Source: an uncultured Blautia sp. (GTDB taxonomy: Bacteria > Bacillota > Clostridia > Lachnospirales > Lachnospiraceae). Taken from it: DNA of 7,791 nucleotides. Position 1 is the stretch's first letter. Every line of letters begins with the position of its first letter. Positions 5,937 through 7,791 of this stretch are shown here, piece by piece. Made by a program: the position numbers and the translations under genes. The DNA is taken from assembly GCA_900552095.1 (NCBI GenBank), contig URYM01000085.1, forward strand, positions 1 to 7,791, written 5' to 3'. The notes beneath the pieces are model-generated. The model was given only the letters and a program-made list of their open reading frames with translations. It searched no databases and had not been told where the DNA came from.

Positions 5937-7345
5937 CGAGCGTGATAAAGGATAATCAGAAGTACTTTAACCGTCTGCACGTGGTTCTGGATGCGGCAGT
6001 GATCGCCTTTTCCTACTGGCTGAGCTGGGTGATCAAGTTCAGCGGTATTTTTGTAAAAAATTCAGTGCGGACTTTAAGCTTTGAGCAGTATATGCTGGCA
6101 TTGATTTTTATCATTCCGGGGTATCTGATCTTATATTCAGCCTGCAGTCTTTACACGCCAAAGCGGGTGCAGGGCAGAAGGCTGGAATTTGCAAATATTG
6201 CAAAGGCGAATGCCATAGGCGTTCTTCTGGTGATCGTGGCTCTTTACATTTTTAAGGAGCTGGATTATTCCCGGAGCATGCTGGTGATCTTCTTCGGCAT
6301 TAATACGGTTCTCTGTGAATGTTTTCGGATGGGGATCCGCCTGATCCTCAGAGATATGAGAAAACGAGGGCTGAATCAGAAACATATCCTGCTGGTCGGC
6401 TACAGCCGGGCGGCAGAGGAATATATTGACAGAATCCTGGCGAATCCTCAGTGGGGTTACACGGTGAGAGGGATTCTGGACGATTCCGTGGAAGCCGGGA
6501 CGGTTTACCGGGGGATTAAGGTATTAGGCTGTGTGGACAATCTGATGGTGATCCTTCCGGAGAACAAGCTGGATGAGATCGTGATAACACTGGGGCTTCA
6601 TCAGTACGCGAGACTGGAAGAAATTGTGGCCCTCTGTGAGAAATCCGGAGTGCATACCAAATTTATCCCGGATTATACAAACATTATTCCAACGAAACCT
6701 TACACAGAAGATCTTCTGGGACTTCCTGTTATCAATATCCGTTACGTTCCTCTGACCAATACATTTTCAGCTGCGGTGAAGCGGGCGATGGATATTTTTG
6801 GAGCCATTGTGGCAATTATTCTGTTTTCTCCGGTCATGCTGCTTTTTGCGGTTCTGATCAAGGCAACTTCAAAGGGGCCTCTGATTTATAAACAGACCCG
6901 GGTGGGGCTTCACAATAAGCCTTTTGAGATGTACAAATTCCGTTCTATGGAGATGCAGCCGGAGGCGGAGGAGCGAAAAGCCTGGACTGTAAAGAACGAT
7001 CCGAGAGTGACCAGCGTGGGAAAATTTATGCGGAAAACAAGTATTGATGAGCTTCCGCAGCTTTTTAATATTTTAAAGGGTGATATGAGCCTGGTGGGAC
7101 CAAGACCCGAGCGGCCTTTCTTTGTGGAAAAATTCCGGGAAGAGATTCCGAGATATATGGTGAAGCATCAGGTGCGTCCGGGACTGACCGGATGGGCACA
7201 GATCCACGGATACCGGGGCGATACTTCGATCAGGAAGCGCATCGAGTATGATCTCTATTATATTGAGAACTGGACCGTAGGCCTGGATATCAAGATTTTG
7301 TTTCTTACCTTTTTTAAAGGGTTTGTAAATAAAAATGCATATTAG
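5933..7345 (+). CDS. Polyprenyl glycosylphosphotransferase (WbaP/CpsE type)
   Basis: 470 residues, usual length for the long form of the family. It moves a hexose-1-phosphate, typically glucose or galactose, from a UDP-sugar to undecaprenyl phosphate, the first step of repeat-unit assembly. Four hydrophobic segments lie at about 15-36, 54-73, 92-108 and 114-132. A Rossmann-like CoA-binding-type domain follows (HILLVGYSRAAEEYIDRIL, 151-169; GYTVRGILDD, 175-184). The catalytic bacterial sugar-transferase domain occupies about 280-470: KRAMDIFGA (283-291), a hydrophobic stretch with Ser299-Pro300 as in the re-entrant helix, YKFRSM (334-339), the Asp372-Glu373 dyad in DELPQLFN, VGPRPE (388-393) and RPGLTGWAQ (415-423). 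Every hallmark is present, so it should be active. The start is GTG 5933 or GTG 5942. The shorter form begins MIKDNQKYFNRLHV, which resembles family members I recall, so 5942 is a real alternative. It follows its own promoter candidate and precedes the LCP gene by 17 bases. Confidence 0.95.
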   Translation: MTSVIKDNQKYFNRLHVVLDAAVIAFSYWLSWVIKFSGIFVKNSVRTLSFEQYMLALIFIIPGYLILYSACSLYTPKRVQGRRLEFANIAKANAIGVLLVIVALYIFKELDYSRSMLVIFFGINTVLCECFRMGIRLILRDMRKRGLNQKHILLVGYSRAAEEYIDRILANPQWGYTVRGILDDSVEAGTVYRGIKVLGCVDNLMVILPENKLDEIVITLGLHQYARLEEIVALCEKSGVHTKFIPDYTNIIPTKPYTEDLLGLPVINIRYVPLTNTFSAAVKRAMDIFGAIVAIILFSPVMLLFAVLIKATSKGPLIYKQTRVGLHNKPFEMYKFRSMEMQPEAEERKAWTVKNDPRVTSVGKFMRKTSIDELPQLFNILKGDMSLVGPRPERPFFVEKFREEIPRYMVKHQVRPGLTGWAQIHGYRGDTSIRKRIEYDLYYIENWTVGLDIKILFLTFFKGFVNKNAY

Positions 7346-7350
7346 TACGT

Positions 7351-7356
7351 AAGGGG
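7351..7356 (+). promoter_or_regulatory. Shine-Dalgarno site for the LCP gene
   Basis: AAGGGG ends 6 bases before ATG 7363. No promoter is evident in the 17-base gap, so the gene is probably co-transcribed with the initiating transferase. Confidence 0.6.
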
Positions 7357-7362
7357 AAAAAA

Positions 7363-7743
7363 ATGAGCAAAGAACAGAAAAAAATGAATAAACTGCAGAG
7401 GAAGCGCAGAAGAAGAAGGATCTTTTTTGGCCTTGAAGTAGTGGTTTTGCTGGTACTGATCGGCTGCCTGTTCGTTTACGCCAAACTGAATGACGCCCTG
7501 GGAAAGATTGATATTACGCCTACGGACGATTCCAAGATTCAGACAAATGATGATCTGCAGCTGAGCAAAGAAGTGCTGACCGGATATCATAATATCCTGC
7601 TGGTCGGTGTGGATCACAGATCCGGAGAAGATGATACCGGTTCTCTGGATGCCTGCAACAGCGACACCATGATCCTGGCAAGTATTAACAATGACACGAA
7701 AGAGATTCGCCTTGTTTCTCTTTTCCGCGATACGCTCTTGAAT
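7363..7743 (+). CDS. LytR-CpsA-Psr (LCP) family protein, 3'-truncated
   Basis: The first 127 codons of a longer gene; whole LCP proteins usually exceed 300 residues. A very basic N-terminus (3-19, ending KRRRRR) precedes one membrane helix (about 21-41), giving cytoplasm-in topology with the rest outside. The LCP domain then begins: NILLVGVDHR (77-86), SDTMILASIN (100-109), and RLVSLFRDT (116-124) with Arg122-Asp123. These motifs bind the pyrophosphate and metal of the lipid-linked donor in the family. LCP enzymes move glycopolymers from undecaprenyl diphosphate to peptidoglycan, which fits its place after the initiating transferase. The frame appears to continue to a TAG at 7783-7785, but from base 7744 it is adapter: the tail LSLIHISEPTRPY is artefact and the true C-terminus is unknown. 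Confidence 0.9.
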
Positions 7744-7791
7744 CTGTCTCTTATACACATCTCCGAGCCCACGAGACCGTACTAGATCTCG
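7744..7791 (+). other. Nextera read-2 adapter with index and P7 start (artefact)
   Basis: Bases 7744-7762 are the Tn5 mosaic end (reverse complement of 5-23). Bases 7763-7777 (CCGAGCCCACGAGAC) are the Nextera read-2 adapter, 7778-7785 (CGTACTAG) match the i7 index known as N702, and 7786-7791 (ATCTCG) open the P7 sequence. None of this is genome. In the reverse direction it also creates a false MYKRQ protein start on the - strand. Confidence 0.98.

Noticed and set aside
7363..7743. LCP motif reads FRDT where a Pro before RDT is common, suggesting a changed active site.
   Set aside because: The catalytic Arg-Asp is kept, and hydrophobic or aromatic residues before RDT occur in clostridial LCP proteins as far as I recall, so this is ordinary variation.
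24..7743. CRISPR arrays, tRNA or rRNA genes, insertion sequences, defence or phage genes.
   Set aside because: No regularly spaced repeats, tRNA-like or rRNA segments, transposase or phage motifs were seen; the insert is almost fully occupied by polysaccharide genes.
7342..7758. - strand frame of 138 codons beginning MYKRQ.
   Set aside because: Its start lies in the reverse-complement Tn5 adapter and the remainder is antisense to the LCP gene.
5..7762. Inverted 19-base ends (5-23 and 7744-7762), which could be taken for terminal inverted repeats of a transposon.
   Set aside because: They are the engineered Tn5 mosaic end, flanked by Nextera adapter, index and P7 sequence, with no transposase between them.

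Overview
The window is a short assembled contig, not a natural end-to-end locus. Both ends are Illumina Nextera (Tn5) library adapter: bases 1-23, and bases 7744-7791, where the adapter runs on through an 8-base index into the P7 tail. The biological insert is bases 24-7743. Base composition is about half G+C. Together with strong purine-rich Shine-Dalgarno sites, tight co-directional genes and the protein families present, this points to a Gram-positive anaerobe of the Clostridia, most likely Lachnospiraceae from gut. That placement is inference from family resemblance, not from a marker gene.

All six genes lie on the + strand and belong to one surface-polysaccharide (capsule, exopolysaccharide or cell-wall glycopolymer) cluster. 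In order: the 3' part of a protein with a kinase-like domain, a beta-rich stretch and a C-terminal coiled coil (24-1253); two tandem paralogous double-domain family-2 glycosyltransferases (1279-3090 and 3095-4864), the second with a degenerate C-terminal domain; a single-domain family-2 glycosyltransferase (4878-5837); a 95-base gap with a sigma-A-type promoter candidate and a nested inverted repeat; a polyprenyl glycosylphosphotransferase that would start the repeat unit (5933-7345); and the 5' part of a LytR-CpsA-Psr (LCP) ligase (7363-7743, cut by the contig end).

Inferred working order: the glycosylphosphotransferase puts the first sugar phosphate on undecaprenyl phosphate, the family-2 enzymes add sugars from nucleotide donors at the cytoplasmic face, the kinase-like/coiled-coil protein may modify or cap the chain, and the LCP protein would join the finished polymer to peptidoglycan outside the membrane. 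No flippase, polymerase or ABC transporter is in the window.

The first four genes are separated by 4 to 25 bases and look like one transcript. The promoter candidate suggests that the initiating transferase and LCP gene can also be expressed separately. I do not see a wholly new system. The best leads are the WbdD-like architecture of the first protein, the decayed second domain of the paralogous glycosyltransferase, and the gap at 5838-5932. The adapter ends must be trimmed, because they create false protein termini.
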